Shown: positions 35,185 through 46,237, numbered from the stretch's first letter. The stretch: 64,000 nt of DNA from Nostoc foliaceum FACHB-393 (GCF_014698505.1 NZ_JACJTD010000005.1:157825-221824), one strand, 5' to 3'. The notes: generated by a model from the letters alone, not told the origin. Program-made: numbers and translations.

Positions 35185-37104
35185 ATGGTACGATTAAAAC
35201 CGTGGCAGTGGGTCGTTTTAGCAATCCCGATCGCGTTTATTATCATTTTTTTACTGGTATCCGCCGGTACGCAAATTCATGCGTGGGGCATTAATTGGAT
35301 TTGGGGTGTATTCACCCTTTTATTCGTTGGTTGGCGTTGGCTATTGGTCAAATGGACTCAACCAGCTGTTAACCAAGTGGAGGCTGTATTAGCCCAAGTC
35401 CAAGAAGAATTGGAATCGACAGCAGAGAATACAGTAACGCCACCAGTGGGAAGTGACACCACAAAGCTTGCAGAAGCCGCACTCCAAGAAATTCTGCAAG
35501 CAGCACAAAGCGATCGCCCGATTTGGGAAGACTGGCAAACTTTTTGGACGCGATGCCAGGATTTAGTGATAGCGATCGCTCATATCTATAATCCTCAGAT
35601 TCAATATCCCCTGCTGAATATTTACGTCCCCCAAGCTTACGGGCTGATTCGGGGAACGGTGGATGATATGGATCAGTGGATGCAAAAGTTATCGCCTGTC
35701 CTCAATCAGGTAACGATTGGACAAGCATACCAAGGATACGAAGTCTACCGGAAGTTGGAGCCATCAGCTCGGAAATTCTGGCGTGTTTGGAACTGGGCAC
35801 AGTGGGTCTTAAATCCGGTGGCGGCGGTGGCAAAACAAGCTACTCAGGGTTCTAGTAACCAAGCAACTCAGCAATTATTGGGGAATTTGAGCCAGTTATT
35901 CCGAGAAGCTGCCCTGAGAAACTTATGTCGGCAAGCGATCGCACTCTACGGACGTAGCACATTACCAGTTTCAGCAACCGTTGTTTCCACACCAACTTTA
36001 CCCAAGGCAAAAACTCAAACACTCCGAGAAATCATGACTCAAGCTCAACCAGCCGAGGCGGTTGAGCAAAAACCCGTGAATATTCTGCTGGTAGGGCGCA
36101 CGGGATCAGGAAAAAGTAGCCTGATTAACACGCTATTTCAGGCAGATTTAGCAGCCGTTGATGTTTTACCTAGTACCGATCGCATTCAAAATTATCAATG
36201 GCAGACTCAAAGCGGAGAATCCCTGACGCTTTGGGACACACCTGGTTATGAACAAGTTAACCGTGCCGATCTCCGAAACTTGGTACTTGATTATGCCATT
36301 AATGCAGATTTGCTGCTGTTAGTCACCCCTGCCCTCGATCCTGCCCTGCAAATGGATGTGGACTTTCTGCAAGATATCAAAGCAGAAGTTGCAGATTTAC
36401 CTGCGATCGCGATCGTCACTCAAGTAGATCGTTTACGCCCCATCCGCGAATGGCAACCGCCTTATGATTGGGAATGGGGCGATCGCTCCAAAGAAATTGC
36501 CATTCGAGAAGCCACTGAGTATCGCGCCAAACTGCTGGGAAACTTCTGTAATCTAGTTCTACCTGTGGTTACAGGTGACAGCAAAACGGGTCGAGTCGCT
36601 TGGGGAGTGGAGGCGCTTTCACTGGGATTAGTAGATGCGATCGCACCAACCAAGCAACTTCGTCTCGCCCGCTTTTTACGTAACCTAGAAGCCCGCACCG
36701 TCGCCGCAGCCAAAATCATCGACCACTACACCTTTCAAATGGCGACAACACAAGGACTAACGTCTTTGCTCAAAAGTCCCGTTCTCCAGTTTGTTTCTAC
36801 CCTATCAACCGGATCTCCAACCCTAGCCTATGTGCTGGCCGAGCAAATTCCCGTGGAACAGTTGCCGATTGTGATTGGCAAACTCCAAATGGGATATGAG
36901 CTTTTCTCGCTCTTGAATACAGCTAACCCTAACCCGCTCAACTTTGAATTGCTATCCCTCTGGCCGCTACTGCTAGAAAACTCCGCTTCACCCGACCGCA
37001 ACGCTTGGGCATTTGGTCACGCTCTAGTGGAGTACTGGACTCAGAATTTGACAGTTGAACAACTCCGAGAGCGATTTGAATATTATCTGTCGATTGCCAA
37101 ATAA
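35185..37104 (+). CDS. Era-like GTPase with membrane anchor
   Basis: 639 residues. There are two N-terminal membrane helices (WVVLAIPIAFIIIFLLVSAG and INWIWGVFTLLFVGWRWLL), then a helical region of about 250 residues. A GTPase domain begins near residue 295: G1 LLVGRTGSGKSSLIN, a switch-I threonine in PSTDRI, G3 LWDTPGYEQ and G4 as TQVD in place of the usual NKxD or TKxD. A C-terminal helical region follows. The overall plan resembles YcjF/YkfA-like and dynamin-like membrane GTPases of cyanobacteria. The role is unknown; membrane remodelling or stress is a guess. The G4 change could alter nucleotide specificity or be tolerated. The gene follows the NfeD/SPFH pair by about 280 bases and may share their membrane context. 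Confidence 0.85.
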   Translation: MVRLKPWQWVVLAIPIAFIIIFLLVSAGTQIHAWGINWIWGVFTLLFVGWRWLLVKWTQPAVNQVEAVLAQVQEELESTAENTVTPPVGSDTTKLAEAALQEILQAAQSDRPIWEDWQTFWTRCQDLVIAIAHIYNPQIQYPLLNIYVPQAYGLIRGTVDDMDQWMQKLSPVLNQVTIGQAYQGYEVYRKLEPSARKFWRVWNWAQWVLNPVAAVAKQATQGSSNQATQQLLGNLSQLFREAALRNLCRQAIALYGRSTLPVSATVVSTPTLPKAKTQTLREIMTQAQPAEAVEQKPVNILLVGRTGSGKSSLINTLFQADLAAVDVLPSTDRIQNYQWQTQSGESLTLWDTPGYEQVNRADLRNLVLDYAINADLLLLVTPALDPALQMDVDFLQDIKAEVADLPAIAIVTQVDRLRPIREWQPPYDWEWGDRSKEIAIREATEYRAKLLGNFCNLVLPVVTGDSKTGRVAWGVEALSLGLVDAIAPTKQLRLARFLRNLEARTVAAAKIIDHYTFQMATTQGLTSLLKSPVLQFVSTLSTGSPTLAYVLAEQIPVEQLPIVIGKLQMGYELFSLLNTANPNPLNFELLSLWPLLLENSASPDRNAWAFGHALVEYWTQNLTVEQLRERFEYYLSIAK

Positions 37105-37490
37105 TTTGTCTGCGATAAGCGATGTCTACGACGGGCTGTGACGCTCCTGCGGACGCTCGTTCCTCGCTACCGCTTTGCTAACGCTAATGCTACGCTATCG
37201 GTGACACATCTTCCATTCTCTTGCAACTGCTACGCCTAAATAGCGAGTTTGCTAACTACGTTCCCCCTGTATATTAAAATCACAAGTTGCGTTAGCCCTC
37301 CAGTATTTTACGAATATTTACTCAGCAGCGTTAAAAATATTTATACCCAGAAATAAGTTAACAAAAAATGCGTTAACAGGTCGTAATCTTAACATCAAAG
37401 TTAAGATTACGATTAAGAGTAGGTGTCTGCTGAAACCTACCCGCTTTACCTGAGTTTTTACAGAGACATCCCTTTTGTTCGGAGTTTTTT
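37105..37490. promoter_or_regulatory. Repeat-rich 5' region with a perfect 12-bp hairpin
   Basis: CGTAATCTTAAC (37382-37393), ATCAAA loop, GTTAAGATTACG (37400-37411): a perfect 12-bp inverted repeat 80 bases before the histidine kinase start. No T-run follows, so it looks more like an operator or mRNA leader element than a terminator. Bases 37130-37200 carry an interspersed repeat with ACGCT/AGCGT palindromes, related to segments at 33757-33795 and 62466-62500. No gene is seen. Confidence 0.55.
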
Positions 37491-39164
37491 ATGAAAAATA
37501 TATTACAAACCTCCATCTCTCAAGAACAGGATTCACATCAGAGCTATAACATTTCCTGTTACAATCGGCTGCTTGTCGTCGTGAAAGATTTGGCTTGTGT
37601 GCGAACTATTGAAGAAATTATCGAGATTGTGCGTTTGGCAGCCCGCGATCTCACTAATGCTGATGGAGTAACTTTTGTATTGCGCGATGGTGAATGTTGC
37701 CACTATGTCGATGAGAACGCCATCGGGCCGCTTTGGAAAGGTATGCGTTTTCCGCTCAAATCTTGCATCTCCGGTTGGGCAATGCTCAATAAACAAGCAG
37801 CCGTAATTGAAGACATTTACCAGGATGCTCGAATTCCTCTTGATGCTTACAAAGTTACTTTTGTCAAGAGTTTAGTGATGGTTCCCATACGGGTTTCTGA
37901 TCCACTGGGTGCGATCGGAGCGTACTGGAGTAGACAACACCGAGCCACGCCCCAAGAGATAGAAATGCTTGAGATTTTGACTGATACTACAGCAGTGGCG
38001 ATCGCGAACGTTCAACTTTTCCAGAAACTTACGAACCAAAACGCGCTTAAAGACAAATTCATTGCAATGCTAGCTCACGAGTTGAGGAATCCCGTTGCCC
38101 CCATCTCGAACGGAGTTCAGCTTCTCAAGTTAAAACTGGGCGAGACTGGCTCAGTCGGAGAAACAGTTTTAATGATGCAACACCAGATTAAGCACCTCTC
38201 GAAATTGATCGATGAGTTACTTGACGTATCGTCCATCACCTACGGTAAGATTTCATTAAACCTTGAGAAGCTTAATCTGGTGGAATTAGTTCGCCAGAGT
38301 CTTAATGACTATGCACAAGCAATAAAGAAATCGAATCTTACCATAGTAGAAAACTTGCCAAACAAGCCTCTGTGGACTTATGTTGACCCGACCCGTTTCT
38401 TCCAGGTCTTTAGAAACCTTCTTGATAACGCCTTAAAGTTTTCCAAGCCAGATGGGACGATTTGGGTCGATCTCTCATTCCTTCCCGGTGAACATAGCTC
38501 AGGTAGTGTAGCGGTCTTATCTGTAAGAGACTCAGGCATAGGGATAGACCCGACAATCTTACCAGAACTCTTTGAGCCATTTACCCAAGCCGATCGCAGC
38601 CTAGATCGTTCAAGGGGCGGGCTAGGTTTAGGACTCTCAGTAGTCAAAAGTCTTGTCGAACTTCATGGCGGTAATGTTGAAGCCTCAAGTAGAGGGGTCA
38701 ATTTGGGAGCAGAATTTAAAGTCACTCTCCCTGTATGCGAAGAGATTACAACCTTGGACAACGACTTAGAGATTATAGAAGCGGCTAAAAAATCGTTGAA
38801 GATTTTAGTTATTGAAGATAACGACGATTCAGCCGTATCATTACAAGCAGTACTTGAGCATTTTGGGCATGAAGTTTCCATTGCCAAGAATGGAATTTTA
38901 GGGGTAGAAACTGCAAGGAAATTTGAACCTAATGTGATTATTTGTGACATCGGACTTCCCGAAATGGATGGATTCGCCGTTGCACAGGAACTGAGTAAAG
39001 ACCCCAAATTTACTCGCTCAATTCTGATTGCGCTCACCGGTTACGGTGGCCAGATGGATAAAGAGCTTGCGCTTAAGTCTGGTTTTAAATGCCACTTGAC
39101 CAAGCCTGTGGACTTTGAAATACTTACGGCAGAAATTGATCAATACTTTCTCATGAGTGCGTAA
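37491..39164 (+). CDS. GAF-domain hybrid histidine kinase with C-terminal receiver
   Basis: 557 residues. The order is a GAF domain (about 25-180: FVLRDGECCHYVDENAIGP, CISGWAMLNKQAAVIEDI), a HisKA dimerisation helix with the phospho-His in MLAHELRNPVAPI (about residue 200), and a HATPase domain with N-box FRNLLDNALKFS, G1 VRDSGIGID, F-box and G2 RGGLGLGLSVVKSL. The receiver has DD in IEDNDDSAVS, the phospho-acceptor Asp in VIICDIGLPEMDG, Thr in IALTGYG and Lys in HLTKPVD. All catalytic residues are in place. The GAF lacks the usual chromophore Cys context of phytochromes, so the ligand is unknown. GGAG before the ATG is well spaced. No partner response regulator is adjacent. Confidence 0.93.
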   Translation: MKNILQTSISQEQDSHQSYNISCYNRLLVVVKDLACVRTIEEIIEIVRLAARDLTNADGVTFVLRDGECCHYVDENAIGPLWKGMRFPLKSCISGWAMLNKQAAVIEDIYQDARIPLDAYKVTFVKSLVMVPIRVSDPLGAIGAYWSRQHRATPQEIEMLEILTDTTAVAIANVQLFQKLTNQNALKDKFIAMLAHELRNPVAPISNGVQLLKLKLGETGSVGETVLMMQHQIKHLSKLIDELLDVSSITYGKISLNLEKLNLVELVRQSLNDYAQAIKKSNLTIVENLPNKPLWTYVDPTRFFQVFRNLLDNALKFSKPDGTIWVDLSFLPGEHSSGSVAVLSVRDSGIGIDPTILPELFEPFTQADRSLDRSRGGLGLGLSVVKSLVELHGGNVEASSRGVNLGAEFKVTLPVCEEITTLDNDLEIIEAAKKSLKILVIEDNDDSAVSLQAVLEHFGHEVSIAKNGILGVETARKFEPNVIICDIGLPEMDGFAVAQELSKDPKFTRSILIALTGYGGQMDKELALKSGFKCHLTKPVDFEILTAEIDQYFLMSA

Positions 39165-39364
39165 GCGTAGCCCATCGTAGACATCGCTTTTATCCCATTA
39201 AATCATCTGTCGCAGCCTCACCTGGATAAAAGCGATCGCTCAAAATTTCCTCAAAAGCATATAAACATAGCTGGGGAAAAGTTGAGAGTGGCAGATTTGT
39301 TTCTCCTGATGCTAAATCCCTACCATTTTCATAAGATTCCTGGAGTGCTTCTTCAAGGTAAGTC

Positions 39365-39535
39365 CTCAGAGGTTGTTTGAAAAGTGTTTCGCTGTTACTT
39401 TAAGCACTTTTAGATCCCCCCTAACCCCCCTTAAAAAGGGGGGAACCAGAATCAAAGTCCCCCTTAAAAAGGGGGATTTAGGGGGATCTAAAACTATTTG
39501 ATACCGATAAGAGGACTTTTCAAACATCCTCTCAG
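39365..39535. mobile_element. MITE-like element with 21-bp terminal inverted repeats
   Basis: Left end 39365-39385 and right end 39515-39535 match inversely at 19 of 21 positions; the shared core is TGTTTGAAAAGT / ACTTTTCAAACA. Inside is a second, long palindrome (39409-39495) built of TTAGATCCCCC / GGGGGATCTAAA and two CCCCCTT-AAA-AAGGGGG hairpins. No coding frame. The 171-bp size, matching ends and the inner palindrome suggest a non-autonomous transposon moved by an IS with the same ends. The rest of 39165-39682 contains a TTACGAA tandem repeat next to the following gene. Confidence 0.8.
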
Positions 39536-39682
39536 GCTAGGATTTTCGCTTAACAACTTGAGAATTTATCGTCGTTGTACTCTAATTGTTGCTAACCCTT
39601 CGGGTTCAGAGATTTAAACCTTATTTGAAAAAGTACTGTCTGCATAAGCATCAGTTACGAATTACGAATTACGAATTACGAA

Positions 39683-40795
39683 TTAGAAAGTTACCACACT
39701 CCGAATTGATTCACCTTTGTGCATCAATTCAAAGGCATCATTAATTTGCTCAATAGGCATCACATGGGTAATCAAATCATCAATATTTATCTTACCTTCC
39801 ATATACCAATCAACAATTTTCGGCACATCTGTACGTCCTCTTGCGCCACCGAATGCCGAACCTTTCCAAACGCGCCCAGTTACTAATTGAAAAGGACGAG
39901 TACTAATTTCTTGTCCAGCACCAGCAACACCAATAATTACACTAACGCCCCAACCTTTGTGGCAGCATTCTAATGCTTGACGCATAATTTTGACATTACC
40001 GATACATTCAAAACTGTAATCAGCCCCACCTTTTGTTAAATCAACCAAATAGGGAACTAAATCCCCCTCTACTTCCTGCGGATTGACAAAGTGCGTCATG
40101 CCAAACTTTTCCGCCAAGGCGCGTTTACTGGGATTAATATCCACCCCGACAATCATATTTGCCCCTACCATCCGCGCCGCTTGGATGACATTTAAACCAA
40201 TACCACCCAAGCCGAAAACCACTACATTTGCTCCCGGTTCCACCTTGGCAGTATTGATGACTGCACCAACACCAGTAGTCACACCACAGCCTATATAACA
40301 AACCTTATCAAATGGGGCATCTTCCCGAATTTTTGCTAGGGCAATTTCTGGCAGCACCGTATAGTTAGCAAAAGTTGATGTACCCATATAATGATGAATC
40401 ATCTGCCCATCGATGCTAAAACGACTGGTGCCATCGGGCATCACACCGCGTCCTTGAGTTAAGCGAATGGCTTGACAAAGATTAGTTTTGAAACTCAAAC
40501 AATATTCGCACTGACGACATTCGGGAGTGTAGAGAGGAATCACATGATCCCCTGGTTTGAGGCTGGTGACACCAGCGCCTACCTCCACTACCACACCAGC
40601 GCCTTCATGTCCTAAAATAGCCGGAAACAAACCTTCGGGATCATCGCCAGATAAGGTAAAAGCATCGGTATGACAAACCCCGCTGGCTTTCACCTCAACT
40701 AACACTTCGCCAGCTTGTGGCCCCGATAGTTGAACGGTTTCAATTGTCAACGGCTTACCTGCGCTGTAAGCTACTGCTGCTTTAACTTGCAACAT
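39683..40795 (-). CDS. frmA: S-(hydroxymethyl)glutathione dehydrogenase / class III alcohol dehydrogenase
   Basis: 370 residues from the ATG at 40795, which has GGAGGG just upstream on its strand; a longer frame begins at 40831. The zinc-binding residues are visible: [14 protein letters not shown] and GHEGAG (catalytic zinc), and [15 protein letters not shown] (four structural-zinc cysteines). The NAD-binding motif is [17 protein letters not shown], and the class III feature [15 protein letters not shown] is present. It oxidises S-hydroxymethylglutathione (from formaldehyde) to S-formylglutathione with NAD and also reduces S-nitrosoglutathione. The usual partner, S-formylglutathione hydrolase, is not adjacent. 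Cytosolic. Confidence 0.95.
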   Translation of the reverse strand: MLQVKAAVAYSAGKPLTIETVQLSGPQAGEVLVEVKASGVCHTDAFTLSGDDPEGLFPAILGHEGAGVVVEVGAGVTSLKPGDHVIPLYTPECRQCEYCLSFKTNLCQAIRLTQGRGVMPDGTSRFSIDGQMIHHYMGTSTFANYTVLPEIALAKIREDAPFDKVCYIGCGVTTGVGAVINTAKVEPGANVVVFGLGGIGLNVIQAARMVGANMIVGVDINPSKRALAEKFGMTHFVNPQEVEGDLVPYLVDLTKGGADYSFECIGNVKIMRQALECCHKGWGVSVIIGVAGAGQEISTRPFQLVTGRVWKGSAFGGARGRTDVPKIVDWYMEGKINIDDLITHVMPIEQINDAFELMHKGESIRSVVTF

Positions 40796-41077
40796 CAGCC
40801 CTCCTGTATAGTTATTTGACGTTATCCCCATACTTCAGCACTGGGGATTCTTTCACTTAAACATATTGAACGCATGATACACTTTTGTATCACTTCATCG
40901 TATTTATTAAGGAAAATCGCCGCTATAACGATAAATATTACTTTGTCAAAATATCATTCTCTAGCTAGATTGGTTAAAGGCGGCAACAGCTGTTTTGACA
41001 ACAATGTAAACTGAATGTCAGCAGCAACACCCCAAATAATTTGTCCACCTCTCGATTAATACATTTTGTCACAGCTT

Positions 41078-42361
41078 ATGAACCCTGCCCTAACTCAAAT
41101 TGGCGCTCAAATGTCCAACCTGACTGGCGTCAGAGCAATCATGAAGGATATTATCGAAACATTACGAGCGGGTGCAGGGCAGCAATTTATTAATTTGAGT
41201 GCTGGTAATCCGTTGATTTTGCCAGAGGTAGAGCAGTTATGGCGGGATTGCACTGCACAGCTTTTGACTAGCCCAGAATATGGTGAGGTAGTTTGTCGCT
41301 ACGGCTCAAGTCAGGGTTATGCACCGTTAGTTGAAGCGATCGCTAATGATTTTAACAAACGCTACGGTTTAAACTTAAGCGATCGCAATATCCTCATCAC
41401 CCCCGGTAGTCAAACCCTCTACTTCTACGCTGTGAATAGCTTCGGTGGCTACACCCCTAGCGGCGAGTTAAAAGAAATCGTTTTGCCTCTCAGCCCTGAC
41501 TACACAGGTTACGGCGGCCTCTCCTTAGTTCCAAAAGCCTTAACTGCTTACAAACCAACTCTCGATATTGATGAAGCCGCCCACCGATTTAAATATCGCC
41601 CCGACTTCAGCCAACTGTCGATTACAGAAAATACGGGTTGTATCCTCTTCTCACGCCCCTGTAATCCCACTGGTAATGTCCTCACTGAGGATGAGGTGAG
41701 AAAGATTGCTGCCCTAGCTGCGCCTTACAATCTACCCGTGTTAATTGACTCAGCTTATGCGCCTCCCTTCCCGGCATTGAACTTTACCGAAATGACACCA
41801 GTGTTTGGTGATAACATCCTCCACTGCATGAGTTTATCAAAAGCGGGATTACCAGGAGAAAGGGTTGGTATTGCCATTGGGGATGAAAAGTGGATTGAAG
41901 TGCTGGAGTGTTTCCAAGCAAATATTAGTCTCCATTCTTCACGTTACGGCCAAGCGATCGCAGCTCTTGCAATCAATTCAGGTGCTTTAGTCGAAATTTC
42001 TCATACTGTCATCCGTCCCTTTTACCAAAATAAATTTACCGTTTTAGAAACCAGCTTAGAACAAGCGATGCCCAAGGATTTACCTTGGTTCCTCCATCGC
42101 GGTGAAGGAGCAATTTTTGCTTGGTTGTGGTTACAGGATTTACCCATCAGTGATTGGGAATTTTACCAGCAACTTAAGCAAGTAGGTGTGATTATTGTCC
42201 CAGGAAGTAGCTTCTTCCCCGGTTTAGAGGAAGAATGGGCCCACAAACACCAATGTTTCCGCATCAGCCTTACAGGTACGGATGAAGAGATAGCTACTGC
42301 TATGCAACGTTTAGCCAAAGTGGCTGAAGAAGCTTATAAAAGTGCAGCAGTAACTGCTTAG
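41078..42361 (+). CDS. avtA: Valine-pyruvate aminotransferase-like enzyme
   Basis: 427 residues from the ATG at 41078 (a TTG at 41066 is in frame). PLP fold-type I features: LSAGNPLILPEV, ITPGSQTLYFYAVNSFGG, the asparagine motif SRPCNPTGNVL, DSAYAPPFP, and the PLP lysine in CMSLSKAGLPGERVGI. AvtA transfers the amino group from alanine to 2-oxoisovalerate (or the reverse), joining alanine and branched-chain amino acid pools. The ILSKxGLPGxRxG pattern and the long FINLSAGNP start are typical of the AvtA group, but substrate use in cyanobacteria is not shown by the sequence. It is 100 bases before rimM and may be co-transcribed with it. Confidence 0.85.
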   Translation: MNPALTQIGAQMSNLTGVRAIMKDIIETLRAGAGQQFINLSAGNPLILPEVEQLWRDCTAQLLTSPEYGEVVCRYGSSQGYAPLVEAIANDFNKRYGLNLSDRNILITPGSQTLYFYAVNSFGGYTPSGELKEIVLPLSPDYTGYGGLSLVPKALTAYKPTLDIDEAAHRFKYRPDFSQLSITENTGCILFSRPCNPTGNVLTEDEVRKIAALAAPYNLPVLIDSAYAPPFPALNFTEMTPVFGDNILHCMSLSKAGLPGERVGIAIGDEKWIEVLECFQANISLHSSRYGQAIAALAINSGALVEISHTVIRPFYQNKFTVLETSLEQAMPKDLPWFLHRGEGAIFAWLWLQDLPISDWEFYQQLKQVGVIIVPGSSFFPGLEEEWAHKHQCFRISLTGTDEEIATAMQRLAKVAEEAYKSAAVTA

Positions 42362-42462
42362 TAGCGCAAGGCGGAATTAAAAATTAAAAATGAATACAGT
42401 GTAAGTGTTTCATTAATTTGGAATGGGTGGTTTATTTCCGCCGTGTTGTACTAGTAGGGAAA

Positions 42463-43176
42463 ATGGCAATGAAACACGAAGAAGCTAACAAAGAGAAGGG
42501 AGACAGAGGGGCAGAGAAGCAGAGGGGCAAGAGAGTAGGAGGAAATTCAAAAATTAAAAATGTTCAATCTCCAGCCCCTAATCCCAAACCCTTAGTTGCC
42601 AGTCCCCAATCCCCAATCCCCAATCTCGACGATTGGCTAGAAATTGGTAAGATTGTTTCCCCTCAAGGATTGTCTGGAGAATTAAAAGTTTATCCTGTAT
42701 CTGACTTTCCCGAAAGATTTGAGGTGCCGGGAAAACGTTGGTTGTTGCGTTTAGATGGCACAGAACCACAACCAATCGAATTATTAACAGGACGTTATAT
42801 CAGTAACAAAAACTTGTATGTAATCAAATTAGCTGGTGTGGAAAATTGCGATCAGGCTGAGGCGTTGCGTGGTTGTAAGTTAATGGTGCCAGTGAGCGAT
42901 CGCCCCCAATTAAGCGAAGATGAATATCATGTCCTCGATTTGATTGGCGTGGAAGTCTTCATGCAAGCATCTGGCGAACTCGTTGGTACGGTGGTAGATA
43001 TTATCCCGGCTGGTAATGATTTGTTAGAAGTAAAATTCCATGAATCATTTGCTACTGACAAAAAACAAAAGACTGTTTTGATTCCATTTGTGGAAGCGAT
43101 CGCACCAGTAGTAGACTTGAAATCTAATCGCATTGAAATTACCCCACCACCTGGGTTATTGGAAATTAATAATTAG
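42463..43176 (+). CDS. rimM: Ribosome maturation factor RimM with unusual N-terminal extension
   Basis: 237 residues from the ATG at 42463, which has AGGGA upstream; other in-frame starts are the TTG at 42418 and the ATG at 42469. RimM proper begins near residue 45: [20 protein letters not shown], then the N-domain, and a PRC-barrel domain ([46 protein letters not shown]). It assists 30S head maturation around protein S19. The first 45 residues are not part of the family. They are encoded by short tandem repeat DNA (a GAGACAGAGGGGC-type run and CCCCAATCCCCAATCCCCAA), and no start codon lies between them and the RimM domain, so the extension is probably translated. Confidence 0.92.
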   Translation: MAMKHEEANKEKGDRGAEKQRGKRVGGNSKIKNVQSPAPNPKPLVASPQSPIPNLDDWLEIGKIVSPQGLSGELKVYPVSDFPERFEVPGKRWLLRLDGTEPQPIELLTGRYISNKNLYVIKLAGVENCDQAEALRGCKLMVPVSDRPQLSEDEYHVLDLIGVEVFMQASGELVGTVVDIIPAGNDLLEVKFHESFATDKKQKTVLIPFVEAIAPVVDLKSNRIEITPPPGLLEINN

Positions 43177-43694
43177 AGTATTAATTGAATGGAAATTATT
43201 AATTTTTAATTCGGAGCAAAGCGACGTGACTAAAGCTTTACCAAAAATCGTAACTTTTGCAGTATTAATACCAATACAGTTCAGAATGAGCAACAAAACC
43301 CTCATGTAGAGACGCGATTTATCGCGTCTTCAAAGACCAATTACCTACACCAATAACCCTTAACCCAAGGGTATTGGTATTAATACAATACGGTTCGGTT
43401 AATGTTTTTTGATGAAAACTCTAGATCCAAAGACGCGATAAATCGCCGTCTCTACAAGGATGAATCTTTCGTCTTGAGGCGATTTATCGCGTCTCTCTAA
43501 CCGTCAAAATGAATTTGACAGACTAGTAGGCATAGCCCTTCGTAGACATTGCTTTCCATCCTGTGCCCAAAACCAAGCAATTTAGCCACAAAGGCTGAAA
43601 AAAATCATCATGGGTAGATGGCCATCATTTGCAAAAAAAGTATAATTGCTTACTGATGAAGCCGTCAAAATCCTTTTTGTAATGGAGTGTCGAA
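43177..43694. repeat. Palindromic repeat cluster before the phosphoketolase gene
   Basis: 518 non-coding bases. AGACGCGAT-TT-ATCGCGTCT (43310-43329), AGACGCGATAAATCGCCGTCT (43431-43451) and GAGGCGATTTATCGCGTCTC (43476-43495) are three copies of one palindrome. An inverted pair ATTAATACCAATAC / GTATTGGTATTAAT frames the first copy (about 43264-43384). No gene is seen. Confidence 0.75.
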
Positions 43695-46076
43695 ATGACA
43701 TTAGCTACAACTCCACAAACAAAGCCTTTAACAGATGAAGAATTACAGAAGATAAACGCCTATTGGCGTGCTGCTAACTATCTTTCCGTTGGGCAGATAT
43801 ATCTACTGGACAATCCGCTACTGAGAGAACCCCTAAAGCTGGAACACGTCAAACCCAGACTCTTGGGTCACTGGGGAACAACACCAGGGCTGAACTTGAT
43901 CTATGTTCACCTGAATCGGGTCATCAAAAAATATGACCTCAACACTATTTATATTGCTGGCCCTGGTCATGGAGGCCCTGGACTGGTAGCCAACACCTAC
44001 CTAGAAGGCACTTACACTGAGTATTATCACAACATCTCCCAGGATGCTGAAGGAATCCAGAAACTCTTCAAACAATTTTCTTTCCCTGGTGGTATTCCTA
44101 GCCATGTTGCACCGGAAACTCCCGGTTCGATCCACGAAGGCGGGGAGCTAGGTTATGCCCTGGTCCATGCTTTCGGTGCTGCCTTTGATAACCCTGACTT
44201 GATCGTTGCTGCTGTTGTGGGTGACGGCGAAGCTGAAACAGGTGCTTTAGCAACTAGCTGGCATTCCAATAAGTTTCTTAACCCTGTGCATGATGGGGCT
44301 GTACTGCCGATCCTCCACTTGAATGGGTATAAAATTGCTAATCCAACAGTATTGGCACGGATAAGTCATGAGGAATTAGAAAGCTTATTTGTAGGCTACG
44401 GCTACAAGCCATACTTTGTTGAAGGTGACGATCCCGCAGATGTACATCAGCAGATGGCGGCGACTCTAGATATAGCGATCGCAGAAATTCAAAACATTCA
44501 GAGAGAAGCCCGCGTACATGGTTTCACTGAACGTCCTCAGTGGCCGATGATTGTTTTGAGAACCCCCAAAGGTTGGACAGGCCCCAAGGAAGTAGATGGT
44601 AAAAAAACCGAAGGTTATTGGCGATCGCACCAAGTTCCCTTTGGCAACATAGCCAAACAGCCAGAACACCTGAAACTCTTAGAAGATTGGATGAAGAGTT
44701 ACCAACCGGAAGAACTCTTCGACGCTAACGGCACACTGATCCCAGAACTAGCAGAATTGGCTCCCAAAGGTCATCGGCGCATGGGTGACAATCCCCACGC
44801 CAACGGCGGTATTTTGCTGCGCGACCTGAAAATGCCCGACTTTCAAGACTATGCCGTAGATGTTCTCAAACCAGGGCAAGCGATCGCTGAAGCTACCCAA
44901 GTTGCCGGAATTTTCCTGCGGGATATCATGCAACTTAACCAAGAAAGCCGCAACTTCCGCATCGTCGGCCCCGACGAAACGGTATCAAATCGCTTAGGCG
45001 GTGTGTTGGAAGTCACAGACCGGACTTGGGTAGCCGAGAAACTCCCAGAAGATGACCACCTTTCCCCCAATGGTCGGATAATGGAAATTCTCAGCGAAAC
45101 TTGTTGTCAAGGATGGTTAGAAGGCTACCTTCTCACAGGCCGCCACGGGTTCTTCTCATGCTACGAGGCGTTCATCCACATCATTGACTCAATGTTCAAT
45201 CAGCACGCCAAATGGCTAAAAACGACCAGAGATATTCCCTGGCGTAGACCAATAGCTTCTCTCAATTATCTACTCACCTCCCACGTTTGGCGGCAAGACC
45301 ACAACGGCTTCTCGCACCAAGACCCCGGTTTTATTGACCATGTAGTCAATAAGAAAGCAGAAATTGTTCGCGTGTATTTGCCCCCCGATGCAAACACTCT
45401 GCTATCGGTAACTGACCATTGTTTAAGAAGCCGTAACTATGTCAACGTTATTGTTGCTGGAAAGCAACCAGCATTGCAATACCTCGACATGGATGCTGCT
45501 ATCAAGCACTGCACCAAAGGCATCGGTATTTGGGAATGGGCAAGCAACGACCAAGGCGACGAACCAGATGTAGTGCTGGCTTGTGCTGGGGATATTCCCA
45601 CCTTAGAAACTTTGGCGGCTGTAGACATTCTGCGCCAGCGCTTCCCTGAGTTAAAGGTGCGGGTAGTGAACGTAGTCGATTTGATGACACTACAGCCAAA
45701 AAGCGAACATCCCCACGGTTTGAGCGAAAAAGACTTTGACACGATTTTCACCACAGACAAACCGATTATCTTTGCCTTTCATGGCTATCCCTGGCTGATT
45801 CATCGCCTAACCTATCGCCACACCAACCATAATAATTTGCATGTGCGTGGCTACAAGGAAGAAGGAACCACCACCACTCCCTTTGATATGGTTGTTCTTA
45901 ACGATCTAGATCGCTTCCATTTGGTGATGGATGTTATTGCTCGCGTGCCAAAGCTAGGATATAGGGCAGCTTATGTCAAACAGGAGATGCAAGATAAGCT
46001 CATCGAACACAAACATTACATTGAGAAGTACGGCGACGATATGCCGGAAATTCGCGATTGGAAGTGGCCGTATTAA
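43695..46076 (+). CDS. xfp: Phosphoketolase (xylulose 5-phosphate/fructose 6-phosphate)
   Basis: 793 residues, the standard length. Thiamine diphosphate enzyme blocks: [56 protein letters not shown], the TPP/Mg motif [62 protein letters not shown], and the C-terminal [20 protein letters not shown]. It splits xylulose 5-phosphate or fructose 6-phosphate with phosphate into acetyl-phosphate plus glyceraldehyde 3-phosphate or erythrose 4-phosphate, giving cyanobacteria a route to acetyl-CoA without carbon loss. The usual downstream acetate kinase or phosphotransacetylase is not present here. GGAGTG precedes the ATG. It appears to be monocistronic. Confidence 0.97.
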   Translation: MTLATTPQTKPLTDEELQKINAYWRAANYLSVGQIYLLDNPLLREPLKLEHVKPRLLGHWGTTPGLNLIYVHLNRVIKKYDLNTIYIAGPGHGGPGLVANTYLEGTYTEYYHNISQDAEGIQKLFKQFSFPGGIPSHVAPETPGSIHEGGELGYALVHAFGAAFDNPDLIVAAVVGDGEAETGALATSWHSNKFLNPVHDGAVLPILHLNGYKIANPTVLARISHEELESLFVGYGYKPYFVEGDDPADVHQQMAATLDIAIAEIQNIQREARVHGFTERPQWPMIVLRTPKGWTGPKEVDGKKTEGYWRSHQVPFGNIAKQPEHLKLLEDWMKSYQPEELFDANGTLIPELAELAPKGHRRMGDNPHANGGILLRDLKMPDFQDYAVDVLKPGQAIAEATQVAGIFLRDIMQLNQESRNFRIVGPDETVSNRLGGVLEVTDRTWVAEKLPEDDHLSPNGRIMEILSETCCQGWLEGYLLTGRHGFFSCYEAFIHIIDSMFNQHAKWLKTTRDIPWRRPIASLNYLLTSHVWRQDHNGFSHQDPGFIDHVVNKKAEIVRVYLPPDANTLLSVTDHCLRSRNYVNVIVAGKQPALQYLDMDAAIKHCTKGIGIWEWASNDQGDEPDVVLACAGDIPTLETLAAVDILRQRFPELKVRVVNVVDLMTLQPKSEHPHGLSEKDFDTIFTTDKPIIFAFHGYPWLIHRLTYRHTNHNNLHVRGYKEEGTTTTPFDMVVLNDLDRFHLVMDVIARVPKLGYRAAYVKQEMQDKLIEHKHYIEKYGDDMPEIRDWKWPY

Positions 46077-46237
46077 GAGGAAAACACGCTTTTTCAATTG
46101 AAGAGAATACACAACTTTGCCCACTCCCTTACTTTGTCGGAAAGGGAGTTTTCGTCTATGTCAGTGAAGCAGGTACAGTTCTCAAAACTAGATCAACAAG
46201 CGATCGCACTTAGTACTTCTAACATACCTCGCTCATA

